Shown: piece by piece, positions 30,157 through 39,795 of the stretch
Numbering within the stretch: the first letter of the stretch is position 1
How the letters are laid out: the number at the start of each line of letters is the position of its first letter
Assembly (NCBI GenBank): GCA_029259775.1
Contig: JAJDEN010000012.1
Location: forward strand, 62,001-126,000
Reading direction: 5' to 3'
Length of the DNA stretch: 64,000 nt
Source: Planctomycetota bacterium
GTDB taxonomy: Bacteria; Planctomycetota; PLA2; JAEUHO01
The notes under the pieces: model-generated
The model's database searches: none
Seen by the model: only the letters and a program-made list of their open reading frames with translations
What the model was told of the DNA's origin: nothing
Program-made: the position numbers and the translations under genes

Positions 30157-31077
30157 ATGCCCAACGACGCCCAGACACCCTCCGGCCCGCCCGATCTCTT
30201 CGAGGAGATCGCTCGCCTGCGCGCGGCGGGCGAGCCCGCCGCCCTGGCCACCGTGATCGGCACCAAAGGCAGCACCCCGGGCAAGGAGACGATGCGCCTG
30301 CTCGTCACGGCCTCGGGCGAGTTCCACGGCACGGTGGGCGGCGGCTGCGTCGAGGCCGACGTGGTGGACGCGGCCCTCGACGTCATCGAGACGGATCGCC
30401 CCCAGCGCCTCACCTTCCGGCTCACCGAGAACGCGACGGGCCAGACCGGCCTCATGTGCGGGGGCGAGCTCGAGGTCTTCATCGAGCCCCTCACCACGCC
30501 GCACCTCGTGCTCTTCGGGGCCGGCCATATCAGCAAGGACCTGTGCGAGATCGCGGTCCGCGCAGGCTTCCGCGTCACCGTCGTGGACGATCGGGCCGAC
30601 TTCGCCAACCGCGAACGCTTCCCCGCCGCGCAGTCGATCATCGCGGCCGATACGTTCGGAGACTGCTTCGCACAGTTCGACATCCCGCCGTCGGCGGCGT
30701 GCGTCGTCGTCACGCGAGGTCACGCCTACGACATGGAGTGCGCCGACCACGCCCTGCACACGCGCGCGGGCTACGTGGGCCTGATCGGCTCGCGGGTCAA
30801 GGTACGCAACATCCTGCGGCGCCTCGCCGGCCGCGGGCAACTCGAGGGCGTCGACCTCGAGCGTCTGCACGCCCCCATCGGCATCGATCTCGGCGGCGGG
30901 GCCCACGGCGAGATCGCTGTGTCGATCGTGGCAGAACTCATCGCATGGCGCCGCGGCTTCCTTGACGGCCTGCGCACCAAGCGCATCAGTGCGCAGGAAA
31001 TGCGCGCTGTGACGGGCCGCGTCAAGGCTGCCGGCGAGGTGCCGCCGGAAGCCGCCGAAGTGCAGGGCGAGGAATGA
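30157..31077 (+). CDS. XdhC/CoxI family protein
   Basis: XdhC proteins insert or sulfurate the molybdenum cofactor of xanthine dehydrogenase-type enzymes. The N-terminal XdhC/CoxI domain shows ALATVIGTKGSTPGKETMRLLV and GTVGGGCVEADV. The C-terminal Rossmann domain opens LVLFGAGHISKDLCEIAVRAGFRVTVVDDR and later has YVGLIGSRVK and IGIDLGGGAHGEIAVSI. No molybdenum hydroxylase gene is in the window. The stop overlaps the next ATG (ATGA), so it forms a pair with the CPBP-like gene. Confidence 0.9.
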   Translation: MPNDAQTPSGPPDLFEEIARLRAAGEPAALATVIGTKGSTPGKETMRLLVTASGEFHGTVGGGCVEADVVDAALDVIETDRPQRLTFRLTENATGQTGLMCGGELEVFIEPLTTPHLVLFGAGHISKDLCEIAVRAGFRVTVVDDRADFANRERFPAAQSIIAADTFGDCFAQFDIPPSAACVVVTRGHAYDMECADHALHTRAGYVGLIGSRVKVRNILRRLAGRGQLEGVDLERLHAPIGIDLGGGAHGEIAVSIVAELIAWRRGFLDGLRTKRISAQEMRAVTGRVKAAGEVPPEAAEVQGEE

Positions 31078-31940
31078 GCGAAACGCCCGAGCCCGCGACG
31101 ACACCGGGTGCACCGCCGGATACGAACCCGGAGGGAGACGACGTCCAGCACGGAGGCGGACTACGCGGCCTGATCCGCGACCTCACGTCACTCGAGAAGG
31201 GCGCGCTTGCGATCCTGGCCATGGTGCCGATCGCGATGACGCTCCTCGACTACTACGGCATGCCATGGCACTACGGGAAGCACGACGCCAGGCGCCCGAT
31301 GCACGCCCACGGCGAGATGCGCACCACCGAGCCGCCGCTCGCGAGCCTGCTGGAAGGCATCGAGATGCCCGGCCCCGAGCCGGTGCGCCACTACATGTGG
31401 TGGGGCGTGTGCTGCCTGCTGTTCCTCGTGGTGCTGCCCATGCTGGTCGCATGGTTCTTCGCGAAGAAGTCGCCGCGGGATCTAGGCCTCCGCTTCAAAG
31501 GCACGGGGCGCGATGCGCCAACGTATCTGCTGCTCTACCTGATCTTCCTGCCCGTGATCTACCTGGTGTCGCGCGACCCGGCGTTCCAGAACACCTACCC
31601 CTTCTACAAGCCGCGTGGCGGCAAGCTGGGCACGGACTTCCTGATCTTCGAGATCATCTACTGCAGCCAGTTCTTCGCGGTGGAGTTCTTCTTCCGCGGC
31701 TTCATGGTGCTCGGCCTGAAGCGCTACATCGGCTGGGCTTCCGTCCTCGTCATGCTGGCGCCCTACTGCATGATCCACTACTACAAGCCGATGCCCGAGG
31801 CGATGGGCGCCATCGGCGCGGGCCTCGTCCTGGGCGCCCTGAGCTACCGCACGGGCACGATCATGTACGGATGGGCGCTGCACTTCGGCGTCGCGCTGAC
31901 CATGGACCTCCTGGCTCTCAGCCATCGAGGCCTCCTGTAG
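31074..31940 (+). CDS. CPBP/CAAX-protease-like intramembrane protein
   Basis: About five to six membrane segments surround FFAVEFFFRGFMV, which corresponds to the EExxxR motif of the CPBP/Rce1 family, and PYCMIHYYKP, which corresponds to the second FxxxH motif. A third candidate site is WALHFGVALTMD. The first Glu of EExxxR is Val here, so proteolytic activity is uncertain. The first 40 residues are polar and Pro-rich. It is coupled to the XdhC gene by a four-base overlap. Confidence 0.75.
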   Translation: MSETPEPATTPGAPPDTNPEGDDVQHGGGLRGLIRDLTSLEKGALAILAMVPIAMTLLDYYGMPWHYGKHDARRPMHAHGEMRTTEPPLASLLEGIEMPGPEPVRHYMWWGVCCLLFLVVLPMLVAWFFAKKSPRDLGLRFKGTGRDAPTYLLLYLIFLPVIYLVSRDPAFQNTYPFYKPRGGKLGTDFLIFEIIYCSQFFAVEFFFRGFMVLGLKRYIGWASVLVMLAPYCMIHYYKPMPEAMGAIGAGLVLGALSYRTGTIMYGWALHFGVALTMDLLALSHRGLL

Positions 31941-32082
31941 GGCGCCATCCCCCTCCCGGGGCCATTCTCAGCCGCCTGCGCCCGCCCCGGGCCGGGTTGA
32001 CCGCTCCCGGACACCGGGCTACGCTGCTTGATCAGGCCTGAGAACGACGACCCGTCCAACCAGACCAGGGGCCACCTACATC

Positions 32083-33348
32083 ATGATCCACCGAACCATT
32101 GGGGCCGCCACAGCGGCTTTCCTTCTTCTCTGCGCCGCCGCCGCGACGGCCGACGCTGACGTCATCCAGACGCGCGACGGCCAGTGGTGGCCGAAGAGCA
32201 TCCAGAAGGACATGGAAGGCCAGGACGCGCCGTCCGACGAGGTCCTCCGCAAGAGCGGCAAGAACAACCTCGATCTCGGCTACGACTCCGTCGAGCTCAA
32301 GGGCCAGAAGTTCAGCCCCTCGGACATCCTCCAGATCTTCTCGACGACCGCATACGAGAACGCCGCCTTCAAGAACGGCGAACTCCAGGGCGCTTCGGCC
32401 TACTGGGGCGAGGCCGCGGAGAGCTTCGGCGACGCCGCCGAGAACCTGAAGGGTGCCGGCAAGGAGATCGCGCTGCACTACCGCGTGCGGTGCTTCGCCA
32501 ACCTCAACGACGCCGCCAAGGCCTTCGACGCCCTCCAGCAGTTGCTCGACGCGTTCCCCAAGACCTACTTCTACGCCAACGTCCAGGACATGAAGGCGCG
32601 CATCCTGGTCAACCGTAAGGACCGCAAGGGCGCCGAAGCGGCGCTCGACAAGGTCATCGCCGCGCCGGGCATGAACTCGCGCGACTACTTCGAGGCCAAG
32701 CTCGCCAAGATCTACCTCTTCAAGTTCAAGACGGCCGGCAAGGACAAGAAGCGCTACGCCGCGGCGCGCGCCGACTACCAGCGCGTCGTGCGCGAGATCG
32801 AAGCCCGTTCCGCGGAGAGTGCCGCTCGCGCCCAGTGGCTCAAGGGCAAGGTCGGCATCGGCAAGTGCTTCGTCTACGAAGAGGACTTCGTCAAGGCGCG
32901 CCCCTTCTTCGATCAGGTCATCAGCGACAAGACGAGCCTCGAGGACAAGGCCGTCCTCGCCCAGGCCTACACCGGCCGCGGTGACGTCAAGTACGCGGCC
33001 ATCAAGAAGGAGCTGGCCGGGGGCAACGTGCCCGAAGACCAGCTCACGCGTGTGACGGAGGCGCTCATCGACGCGTCGCTCGACTACGTGCGCGTCGCGA
33101 AGTTCTACGTCGAGAACGCCGGCGACGACCTCTTCGGTGCGACGATCGGCGCGGCCCGGGTGTGGGCCACGCAGTTCACGATCAACGGCGAGAACGACTG
33201 CGGCCTGGCCCAGCGTGCCGCAAAGTACTTCTTCGCAGCGCACAGGCTCCTGCCCCGCGGCGAGACCAAGCGCTTGCTCACCAGCGAGGTGAAGCGCTTC
33301 CTGGCCAAGCGCGACGAAGCCTGCAAGGCCGACGAGCCCGCCAAGTAG
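32083..33348 (+). CDS. Secreted TPR-like repeat protein
   Basis: A 421-residue precursor with signal peptide (AAFLLLCAAAATADA). The mature protein is rich in Lys, Ala and helical pairs, for example AAKAFDALQQLLDAFPKTYFYANVQ, KGAEAALDKVIAAPGMNSRDYFE and YEEDFVKARPFFDQVI, which fit tetratricopeptide repeats. No enzyme motif. Probably a periplasmic protein-protein interaction factor; partners unknown. The 142 bp upstream contain no recognisable gene. Confidence 0.7.
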   Translation: MIHRTIGAATAAFLLLCAAAATADADVIQTRDGQWWPKSIQKDMEGQDAPSDEVLRKSGKNNLDLGYDSVELKGQKFSPSDILQIFSTTAYENAAFKNGELQGASAYWGEAAESFGDAAENLKGAGKEIALHYRVRCFANLNDAAKAFDALQQLLDAFPKTYFYANVQDMKARILVNRKDRKGAEAALDKVIAAPGMNSRDYFEAKLAKIYLFKFKTAGKDKKRYAAARADYQRVVREIEARSAESAARAQWLKGKVGIGKCFVYEEDFVKARPFFDQVISDKTSLEDKAVLAQAYTGRGDVKYAAIKKELAGGNVPEDQLTRVTEALIDASLDYVRVAKFYVENAGDDLFGATIGAARVWATQFTINGENDCGLAQRAAKYFFAAHRLLPRGETKRLLTSEVKRFLAKRDEACKADEPAK

Positions 33349-33367
33349 GACAAGCGCGTCGAACGCT

Positions 33368-33436
33368 CGGAGGATGCCCCTCGATCCGCTCGGAGGTTGA
33401 CCTCCCATCTGCCCGGAGGTTGACCTCCATGTCCGC
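33368..33436 (+). repeat. Three 23-bp tandem repeats carrying the plsC ribosome binding site
   Basis: CGGAGG recurs at 33368, 33391 and 33414, giving a 23-bp period. Copies two and three share CGGAGGTTGACCTCC exactly; the first is diverged. Each such unit is a small palindrome (GGAGG-TTGA-CCTCC). The third copy supplies the ribosome binding site of the plsC-like gene (ATG 33429), so the site could be hidden in a hairpin. Confidence 0.85.
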
Positions 33437-34163
33437 CTCCTCTTGGCTGAACCGCCATCCGCGCATCAACCGGCTCTGGATGCCGGCGTTCGAGTTCGGC
33501 TACGTCTGCCTGAAGACGGCTGTCGCCATTTTCTTCGGTCCGATCTGGCGCGTGCGCCGGGTGGGGCGGCGGGCGCATGTGCCCTCCGGCGGCGTCGTGC
33601 TCTGTCCGAACCACGCGAGCTACCTGGACCCGGCCTTCGTCCAACTCGTGGTGCGCCGACGGCTCATCTTCGTGATGACGGAGAACTTCTACCGGCTCTC
33701 CTGGGGCCGCTGGTTCTTCAAGCTCGTCGGCGCTGTCTCGATCGGTAGCGGGCGCAGCGCCCGCAAGGGGCTGCGGCGGTCGATGGCGCTCGTACGCCGC
33801 GGGCATGCCATCGTGGTGTTCCCCGAGGGCCGGCTCACGACCGACGGCCATCTCAATCGAGCCCAACGCGGCATCGGGCGGCTGGCCCGCCGGGCCGGCG
33901 TCCCCGTGATCCCGGTCGGTATCGCGGGTGCGCGGCACGCCTGGGGCAAGGGCACGGGCGGCCCCGGCAAGGCCCGGGTTCGTGTGGCGTTCGGTAGGCC
34001 CATCGTGTGGGGAGGCGATCCCACGCTCGCCAACAGGGCGGCAGAGCAGCAGTTTGCCGACCGCGTCATGGCCTCCATCGCCGAGACAAAGGCCTGGGTC
34101 CAAGCACACAGCCCAGATCCTCGCGATTTCATCGTGAAGGCCGACGCCCTACAGAAGCCCTGA
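33429..34163 (+). CDS. plsC: 1-acyl-sn-glycerol-3-phosphate acyltransferase family protein
   Basis: The ATG at 33429 lies eight bases after GGAGGT. The 244-residue protein has the acyltransferase blocks: NHASYLDP (catalytic HxxxxD), FVMTENFYR, FPEGRLT and the distal PVIPVGIAGA. Family members acylate lysophosphatidate at the inner membrane during phospholipid synthesis; related enzymes act on other lipids, so the exact substrate is inferred. One hydrophobic stretch near the N-terminus (YVCLKTAVAIFFGPIW) could anchor it. Confidence 0.88.
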   Translation: MSASSWLNRHPRINRLWMPAFEFGYVCLKTAVAIFFGPIWRVRRVGRRAHVPSGGVVLCPNHASYLDPAFVQLVVRRRLIFVMTENFYRLSWGRWFFKLVGAVSIGSGRSARKGLRRSMALVRRGHAIVVFPEGRLTTDGHLNRAQRGIGRLARRAGVPVIPVGIAGARHAWGKGTGGPGKARVRVAFGRPIVWGGDPTLANRAAEQQFADRVMASIAETKAWVQAHSPDPRDFIVKADALQKP

Positions 34164-34226
34164 TCGTCCGGTCGATAGGTCCCCGGGACCGCTCTGCATC
34201 CAGAGCGGCTGGTGGCAGGACCTCTC

Positions 34227-37200
34227 ATGCGGACCGACAGGAATCTGGGCCGGATCGTAGCCGGGCGCTATCGCATGCGCCGGGTCCTGGGTACCGGTGC
34301 GCATGGTCGGGTCTACCTCGCCGAGGATCTCGGTCGCGGCGGCGGCCACGTCGCCCTCAAGCTCATCGAAGGTCTCGTAGGCCCCGCCTCGGAAGGCTCG
34401 GCCGATGTGGTCCTGCGCCACTTCCGGCATCCGCGCTGGGCTGCCGTGCTCGACCAAGGGCGCGTCGGCGGGGACACCTGGTTCCAAGCCGTCCACTACG
34501 TGCGCGGCACCAGCCTCGATCACCTGACCGAAGCACAACCCGTCGAACTTGTGTGGCGTCTTCTCGAAGACGGTGCGCGCGTACTTGGTGCGCTGCACCG
34601 CATGGGCCTCATCCACTACGACGTCACGCCGGGCAACGTCATGCTCAGCGACGACGGCGGCGATCCGCACTTCGTCCTGACGGACGGCGGCCTGGCCAAC
34701 CTGGGCCCGGTGCAGGGTGTCGCGCGCGGCTCTCCGCAGTACATGGCCCCGGAGGTCACCGAAGACGCAGGTCACGACCACCGCTCCGATCTCTACGCGT
34801 TGGGCCTCGTGGCGTTCCGACTCGCGACGGGGCGCGATCCCGTGGAGGGCTCGGCCGGGGACGTACTCGGCACGCGCCGTCGCGAAGATGCGCCGCGCGC
34901 CTCCTCGCTCCGCCCGGAGTTGCCGGAAGCGCTCGATCAGTTGATCGCCGATCTCCTCGAGCGCGATCCCAACAACCGGCCGCACGACGCACTCGCTCTG
35001 CTCACGCGCATCGATGCGGCGCTCGAACGAAGCGTACCCGCATTCCTGCACGAGGAAGGCATCGCTGCGGCCGAGGGCGGCTCTCTTGTGGGGCGCGCGG
35101 ACTACCGCGAGCGCTTCCGCGCGAGCTTCGAAGTATTGCAGGCTCGCGTGTCGGCGGGCGGTGGGCGCCTGGCGCGTGCGCGCGCTCCGGTGCTCAAGGA
35201 CCCCGTTCACATCCTGCGTAGCGAACCGGGCGGCGGGGCGACCCGTCTGGCCGAGTCCTGCCTTGCCGAGGCGCGGGAGGCCGGGATTCCGGCCGTGCTG
35301 ATGTCGGGCCGCGAAACAACAGGCGATCGGCGCGGGCCGCTGCGCCACCTCGTCGACGGCCTGGCGGGGCTCGCACTCGGCCCGGATGATCCGTACACCG
35401 AAATCCGGCTGGATCTGGGCGCGCGCAAGGACCTCGGCCTGGAGGAACGCGCTCACGCGCTCACGCGGGCGGTCGAGCAGTTCGTCCGCGGCGTCGAAAC
35501 GACGGCGGAACGCACACCGTTCCTCCTCGTGGTCGAGGACTTCCCCGATCTGCCGCAGCGGGCGCAGGAAGCCATCCGCGTTCTCTCACGTCACCTCCTC
35601 GCCCGACGCGAGGGCGGCGGCTCGACTACGACACCGGCCGTGCTTCTGCTGGTGGACATCGGCGCGGACAAGCCGGACTCCATGCTCGTAGCGGACGCCC
35701 CTGAGCCCGAGCGCGCCGTATCGACACTCGCGGCCCTGCATACCGATGAGGTCGCGCTGCTCTGCGCCGAGCGTTTCCCCGGCCTCGAGCCCACGCAGGC
35801 GGATCTCGACCGGATCGCCACCGCCTCCGACAGCCTTCCTGGCACGCTGATCGGCCTGCTCGCCGAAGGCTGCCGCCGCGGCGACCTGCGGCATGAGTCG
35901 GGCCGGTGGAACTGGAACGTCGACGCGCTCGACGCCTACGACGTCCGACGCGGCCTGGGTCCGGTGCACGCGGACGCCCTGCGGTCGGCCGACGACTGCC
36001 TGCTGCGTCTGCTCGGCTATCTGAGCCTGGTGGATGCGCCGATCGAAGACACGATCGTGCGTCACCTGTGGGCCAAGCACTGCATCACACCCCTTCCCGC
36101 GACGCCGCTCGTCCGCAGCGTCGCGCGCGGCGAGGACACACACTTCACGACGTCGAATCTGGCCATCAAGAAGGCCGTCCTCGCCGAGCTCGACGACGAC
36201 CTACGCAACGACCTCACCCAGGAACTCCTCGAAGCCCTCGACAAGCAGGACAGTCCTGACACCGCACTGGACCGCGCGCGGCTGATGGCCCAGGCTGGCG
36301 ATCCGGCGTCGGCAATCTACCTTCTTGCGGCGAGGTGGACGGAACTGTCCACGCAGGTACGCGCGGCGGTCCAACGTCTTCTCTCGGAGGCGCTTGAGCA
36401 GAGGCCGGACCTCCTCCAAGACCCAGACATCCGCAGCAAGGCTTCTCAGCTCTTGGAGAGCGGTCCTTACGCAGTTCGCGTAGCCACACTCATCTCGCAA
36501 GCAGTGAACGAAGACACGGCGACCGATCGACACTCTGCCGTACGCGTGTGTGAGACCCTCTGGGCCGCCCGAGGCTACCAAGAGGCACTCGAGGCCCTAG
36601 AGGCTGTGGGGCTCCCCCCGCCAGATCACCCGATGGAACGCGCGGCTCACCTAGCCTGGCGAGGGCAACTACTGTTCTGGTTGCATCGGGAGGACGACGC
36701 GCGAACGGCCATCAGGGACCTAGCTAGCGCACTTCGGTCCGCGCGTGCAGAGAGGGCGTCAAACCCCTCCCTCCTAACCCAGTACCTCCTTCTCCTTTCG
36801 CAATCTGAGTTTCTCCGTGGAAACACCAGAGGCGCACTCCGGCCTCTGGCCATGGCGCGCAAGACTGCGCGGGCCGCGGAATCACCGCTACTCCGCGCGC
36901 GGGTCTTCAATAGCCTCGGCATCGTGCACCAACAACTCGGCGACCGAGACGGCTCAAGGCAGCACCTCGGGAGAGCATTGCGCCTACGCCGCCTGTTCGG
37001 CGACGCAGAGGGGGTCATCAGCACGACGCTCAACCTTGGGCGCGTACACGTGTTCGATGGGAACCTCGTCGAGGGTGCCTCTCTCTTTCAGGCAGCCGCA
37101 AGCTCGGCTCAGCGGTACGCCCATCACGGCGCGCTGGCCATGGCTCTCAGATTTCTGGCGCGTACGTACGACCAACGATTGAACACCCGCCTGGCAATGA

Positions 37201-39782
37201 CCACGCTGATGCGCGTTGTGCACCTCGCGCGACGCGTGACAAACAACGTGGAACTCATGCTGGCAGCGTGGGAACTTGCGCCGCTTGCGGCCGCGACCGG
37301 CGAACACGCGCTCTGTCACGAGATGCTCCTAGAAAGTGTGCGGTTCGCCCGGCTGCGCACGACAGGCTACGCGCGAGCGACGCACCACCTTGTCTCGGCC
37401 ATCACGAACATCCACCTGGGCTGCTCGCAGCGTGCGAACGTCTCCCTGGTGCGCGCTCGGAGAGAAGCGGATGGTCTGTTCGTCGAAAACTCGCACCTGC
37501 TAGCGATCCTGGAACAGGCCTCATCGCAGAGCCCTCTCCCCAAGCCGAGTGCGGATCGTCCGATTCCGGGGAGCGGCTTGCGCGACCTCTACCGCGCCGT
37601 CATCTGGTCCGGCCGCATGCGGAGGAGCCCCACCGTCGCTCGTGCCCAGAAGTGCCCCCCTGCCGAGATGGTCACGAGCACCGCCGGAGCCCTTGCCGGC
37701 CGCGAACGCAGACTGATCGTAGAGGTTCTTCTGCAAGCAACGCCGTTCGTTGAGTCGCTTGAAGCGCGCGAAGCCCTCGCTCGCGTTGAACGGCATCTTG
37801 CGCACACGGGCGAGCAGTACCTGCGGGGTCGAGCCCTCGCCCTCAGATCGTTCTGTGAGAACGACGCCAGCGGAACCGTGATGGCTCAGCGATTCTCTCG
37901 TGCAGTCGACCTGACGGACGTCGCTCATTCCGGGAGTAGGACGGGGTGGCCCCTCCCTGATGAGCACCGGAGTGCGCACGCTGCGCACTCGGCCAACCTT
38001 GGGCTATCCCACCCCGGCCACGAGATGCGCACGTCCGACCAGCATGCTCTCGCGCATCGCATGCTAGTCCACCATGGCCTTACGGCAGCCCCGGACGGCC
38101 GCGTGTCTTCCGCCCTGCGTCGCGTCCTCGCTGCCACGGGACGCATGAACGCCGGCGCCGGGCTGGACTCCCTCCTCGAGGGAATGACGCAGGACACCAT
38201 CGAGATCACCGGGGCGGAGCGGGCGTGCCTCGTCCTCGTCGATGCCAACGCAGCCCTCGAGATGCGCATCGCAACGAGCGCCACGGCCGAGAATGCGGAT
38301 GTGGGCGTCGAAGACCTCTCGCAGACGGTCATCCAGCGCGTCATCGACTCTCGTACCCCCCTGTTGCTTCACGACGTCTTCGACGACGAGGAGCTGATGG
38401 GTCGGCCGAGCATCACCAGCCTCTCCCTGCGCTCGATCCTCTGCGTGCCCATGCTGCGAAGCGAAACGCTCTACGGCGTGCTCTACGCGGACAGCGCCTC
38501 GGCGGCAGGCTCCTTCGACAGCGTCGATCAGGAGGTCCTCTCCCTCTTCGCCGAACAGGCCGCCTCCGCACTCGAGACGCACCGGCTCGTCGCTGACGTC
38601 CAGAACTCGATGGCCGAGCTGAAGGCGATGCAGGAGCGTCTCGTCAAGGGCGAGCGCCTCCGCACCATGGGCGAGCTGAGCAGTGGCGTCGCCCACGAGT
38701 TCAACAACCTGCTCACGTCCATCCTGGCGCGAGTCCAGCTGATCAGCCTCAACAACGTCGGCAACGAGTTCCGGCAAGACCTGGACCTCATCGAGAAGGC
38801 GTGTCTTGACGCAGCGGCTGTCGTCCGGCGTCTGCAGAGCTTCACGCGCAAGCAACGTCAGGAACACTTCGAGCGGGTGGACCTGGCTGAGATCTGCAGC
38901 GACGCTGTGGAGTTCCTCCGCCCGCTGTGGAGTACACGGCGGCGTCACGGGCGGCCGGACATCCACGTCAGGCTGCGCACCGGGCCGGGTCTTGCCGTCC
39001 AGGGCAACGCAACCGAACTCCGCGAGGTCGTCACCAACTTGCTCAAGAACGGCTTGGACGCCCTGGCCGACGGGGGCGAGATCCAGATCTCGGCTCACGC
39101 CGAGGACGGCCTCGTGCAGCTGCGCATCGAAGACGACGGCCCCGGGATCCCCGAGGACATCCAGTCGAAGATCTTCGACCCGTTCTTCACCACGAAGGGG
39201 GAGCGCGGCACCGGGCTGGGCCTATGCCTGAGTCAGCAGATCGTCGAGAGGCACGGCGGCGAGATGGTCCTGACTTCGCGCCTGGGCGAAGGTGCGCGCT
39301 TCACGATCGAAATGCCGGGAGCCGACGCGGCGGAGGATGCGGCGAGCCGCCGGGAACAGGACCTCAATTCGCTGAAGCCCTCCCTGCGGGTACTCGTTGT
39401 GGACGATGACGACAATGTACGCAAGCCCCTGTGTCGCTTCCTCGAGAAGTCCGGCTACGAGGTCACGTCAGCACAAGACGGGGCGGAAGGCGAAGAGCAG
39501 GCACGTGAGCGCAGCCCCGACGTCGTGATCACCGACGTGTCGATGCCAGGCATGGATGGGCTCGAGCTCTGCCGACGGCTCCGCCGCGACATGCCCGACA
39601 CGCCTGTCATCCTCATGAGCGGCTGGACGTCCGGGGTCGATCCGGCCCGCGCGCGCCGCGCCGGGGCGACAGCACTGCTGGCGAAGCCCTTCGCGCTGCA
39701 GCAGGTCACCGAGTTGCTGGGCACAATTGCAAAGGCCGCGCATCGTGATGACGACGCACGGCCTAAGGCAGTTGGAAGCTGA
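34227..39782 (+). CDS. Giant kinase-like / TPR / GAF / hybrid histidine kinase / receiver protein
   Basis: The ATG at 34227 follows GGCAGGA; a GTG at 34212 is also in frame. The product has 1851 residues. Domains in order: Ser/Thr kinase-like (about 13-270), an AAA_16/STAND-like region (about 290-670), TPR-type helices (about 680-1255), GAF (about 1290-1455), HisKA with His1490 (GVAHEFNNLLTSIL), HATPase (about 1595-1705, DDGPGIPEDI then GTGLGL) and a receiver with phospho-acceptor Asp1770 (VVITDVSMPGMDG). Kinase motifs are altered: HYDVTPGN for HRDxKPxN and TDGGLA for DFG. The P-loop reads SEPGGGATR, with Ala where Lys is required. Kinase-ATPase-GAF-histidine kinase fusions are known in cyanobacteria and myxobacteria; the terminal receiver and the degenerate nucleotide sites stand out here. 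Confidence 0.88.
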   Translation: MRTDRNLGRIVAGRYRMRRVLGTGAHGRVYLAEDLGRGGGHVALKLIEGLVGPASEGSADVVLRHFRHPRWAAVLDQGRVGGDTWFQAVHYVRGTSLDHLTEAQPVELVWRLLEDGARVLGALHRMGLIHYDVTPGNVMLSDDGGDPHFVLTDGGLANLGPVQGVARGSPQYMAPEVTEDAGHDHRSDLYALGLVAFRLATGRDPVEGSAGDVLGTRRREDAPRASSLRPELPEALDQLIADLLERDPNNRPHDALALLTRIDAALERSVPAFLHEEGIAAAEGGSLVGRADYRERFRASFEVLQARVSAGGGRLARARAPVLKDPVHILRSEPGGGATRLAESCLAEAREAGIPAVLMSGRETTGDRRGPLRHLVDGLAGLALGPDDPYTEIRLDLGARKDLGLEERAHALTRAVEQFVRGVETTAERTPFLLVVEDFPDLPQRAQEAIRVLSRHLLARREGGGSTTTPAVLLLVDIGADKPDSMLVADAPEPERAVSTLAALHTDEVALLCAERFPGLEPTQADLDRIATASDSLPGTLIGLLAEGCRRGDLRHESGRWNWNVDALDAYDVRRGLGPVHADALRSADDCLLRLLGYLSLVDAPIEDTIVRHLWAKHCITPLPATPLVRSVARGEDTHFTTSNLAIKKAVLAELDDDLRNDLTQELLEALDKQDSPDTALDRARLMAQAGDPASAIYLLAARWTELSTQVRAAVQRLLSEALEQRPDLLQDPDIRSKASQLLESGPYAVRVATLISQAVNEDTATDRHSAVRVCETLWAARGYQEALEALEAVGLPPPDHPMERAAHLAWRGQLLFWLHREDDARTAIRDLASALRSARAERASNPSLLTQYLLLLSQSEFLRGNTRGALRPLAMARKTARAAESPLLRARVFNSLGIVHQQLGDRDGSRQHLGRALRLRRLFGDAEGVISTTLNLGRVHVFDGNLVEGASLFQAAASSAQRYAHHGALAMALRFLARTYDQRLNTRLAMTTLMRVVHLARRVTNNVELMLAAWELAPLAAATGEHALCHEMLLESVRFARLRTTGYARATHHLVSAITNIHLGCSQRANVSLVRARREADGLFVENSHLLAILEQASSQSPLPKPSADRPIPGSGLRDLYRAVIWSGRMRRSPTVARAQKCPPAEMVTSTAGALAGRERRLIVEVLLQATPFVESLEAREALARVERHLAHTGEQYLRGRALALRSFCENDASGTVMAQRFSRAVDLTDVAHSGSRTGWPLPDEHRSAHAAHSANLGLSHPGHEMRTSDQHALAHRMLVHHGLTAAPDGRVSSALRRVLAATGRMNAGAGLDSLLEGMTQDTIEITGAERACLVLVDANAALEMRIATSATAENADVGVEDLSQTVIQRVIDSRTPLLLHDVFDDEELMGRPSITSLSLRSILCVPMLRSETLYGVLYADSASAAGSFDSVDQEVLSLFAEQAASALETHRLVADVQNSMAELKAMQERLVKGERLRTMGELSSGVAHEFNNLLTSILARVQLISLNNVGNEFRQDLDLIEKACLDAAAVVRRLQSFTRKQRQEHFERVDLAEICSDAVEFLRPLWSTRRRHGRPDIHVRLRTGPGLAVQGNATELREVVTNLLKNGLDALADGGEIQISAHAEDGLVQLRIEDDGPGIPEDIQSKIFDPFFTTKGERGTGLGLCLSQQIVERHGGEMVLTSRLGEGARFTIEMPGADAAEDAASRREQDLNSLKPSLRVLVVDDDDNVRKPLCRFLEKSGYEVTSAQDGAEGEEQARERSPDVVITDVSMPGMDGLELCRRLRRDMPDTPVILMSGWTSGVDPARARRAGATALLAKPFALQQVTELLGTIAKAAHRDDDARPKAVGS

Positions 39783-39795
39783 GAGACAGCTCCTG

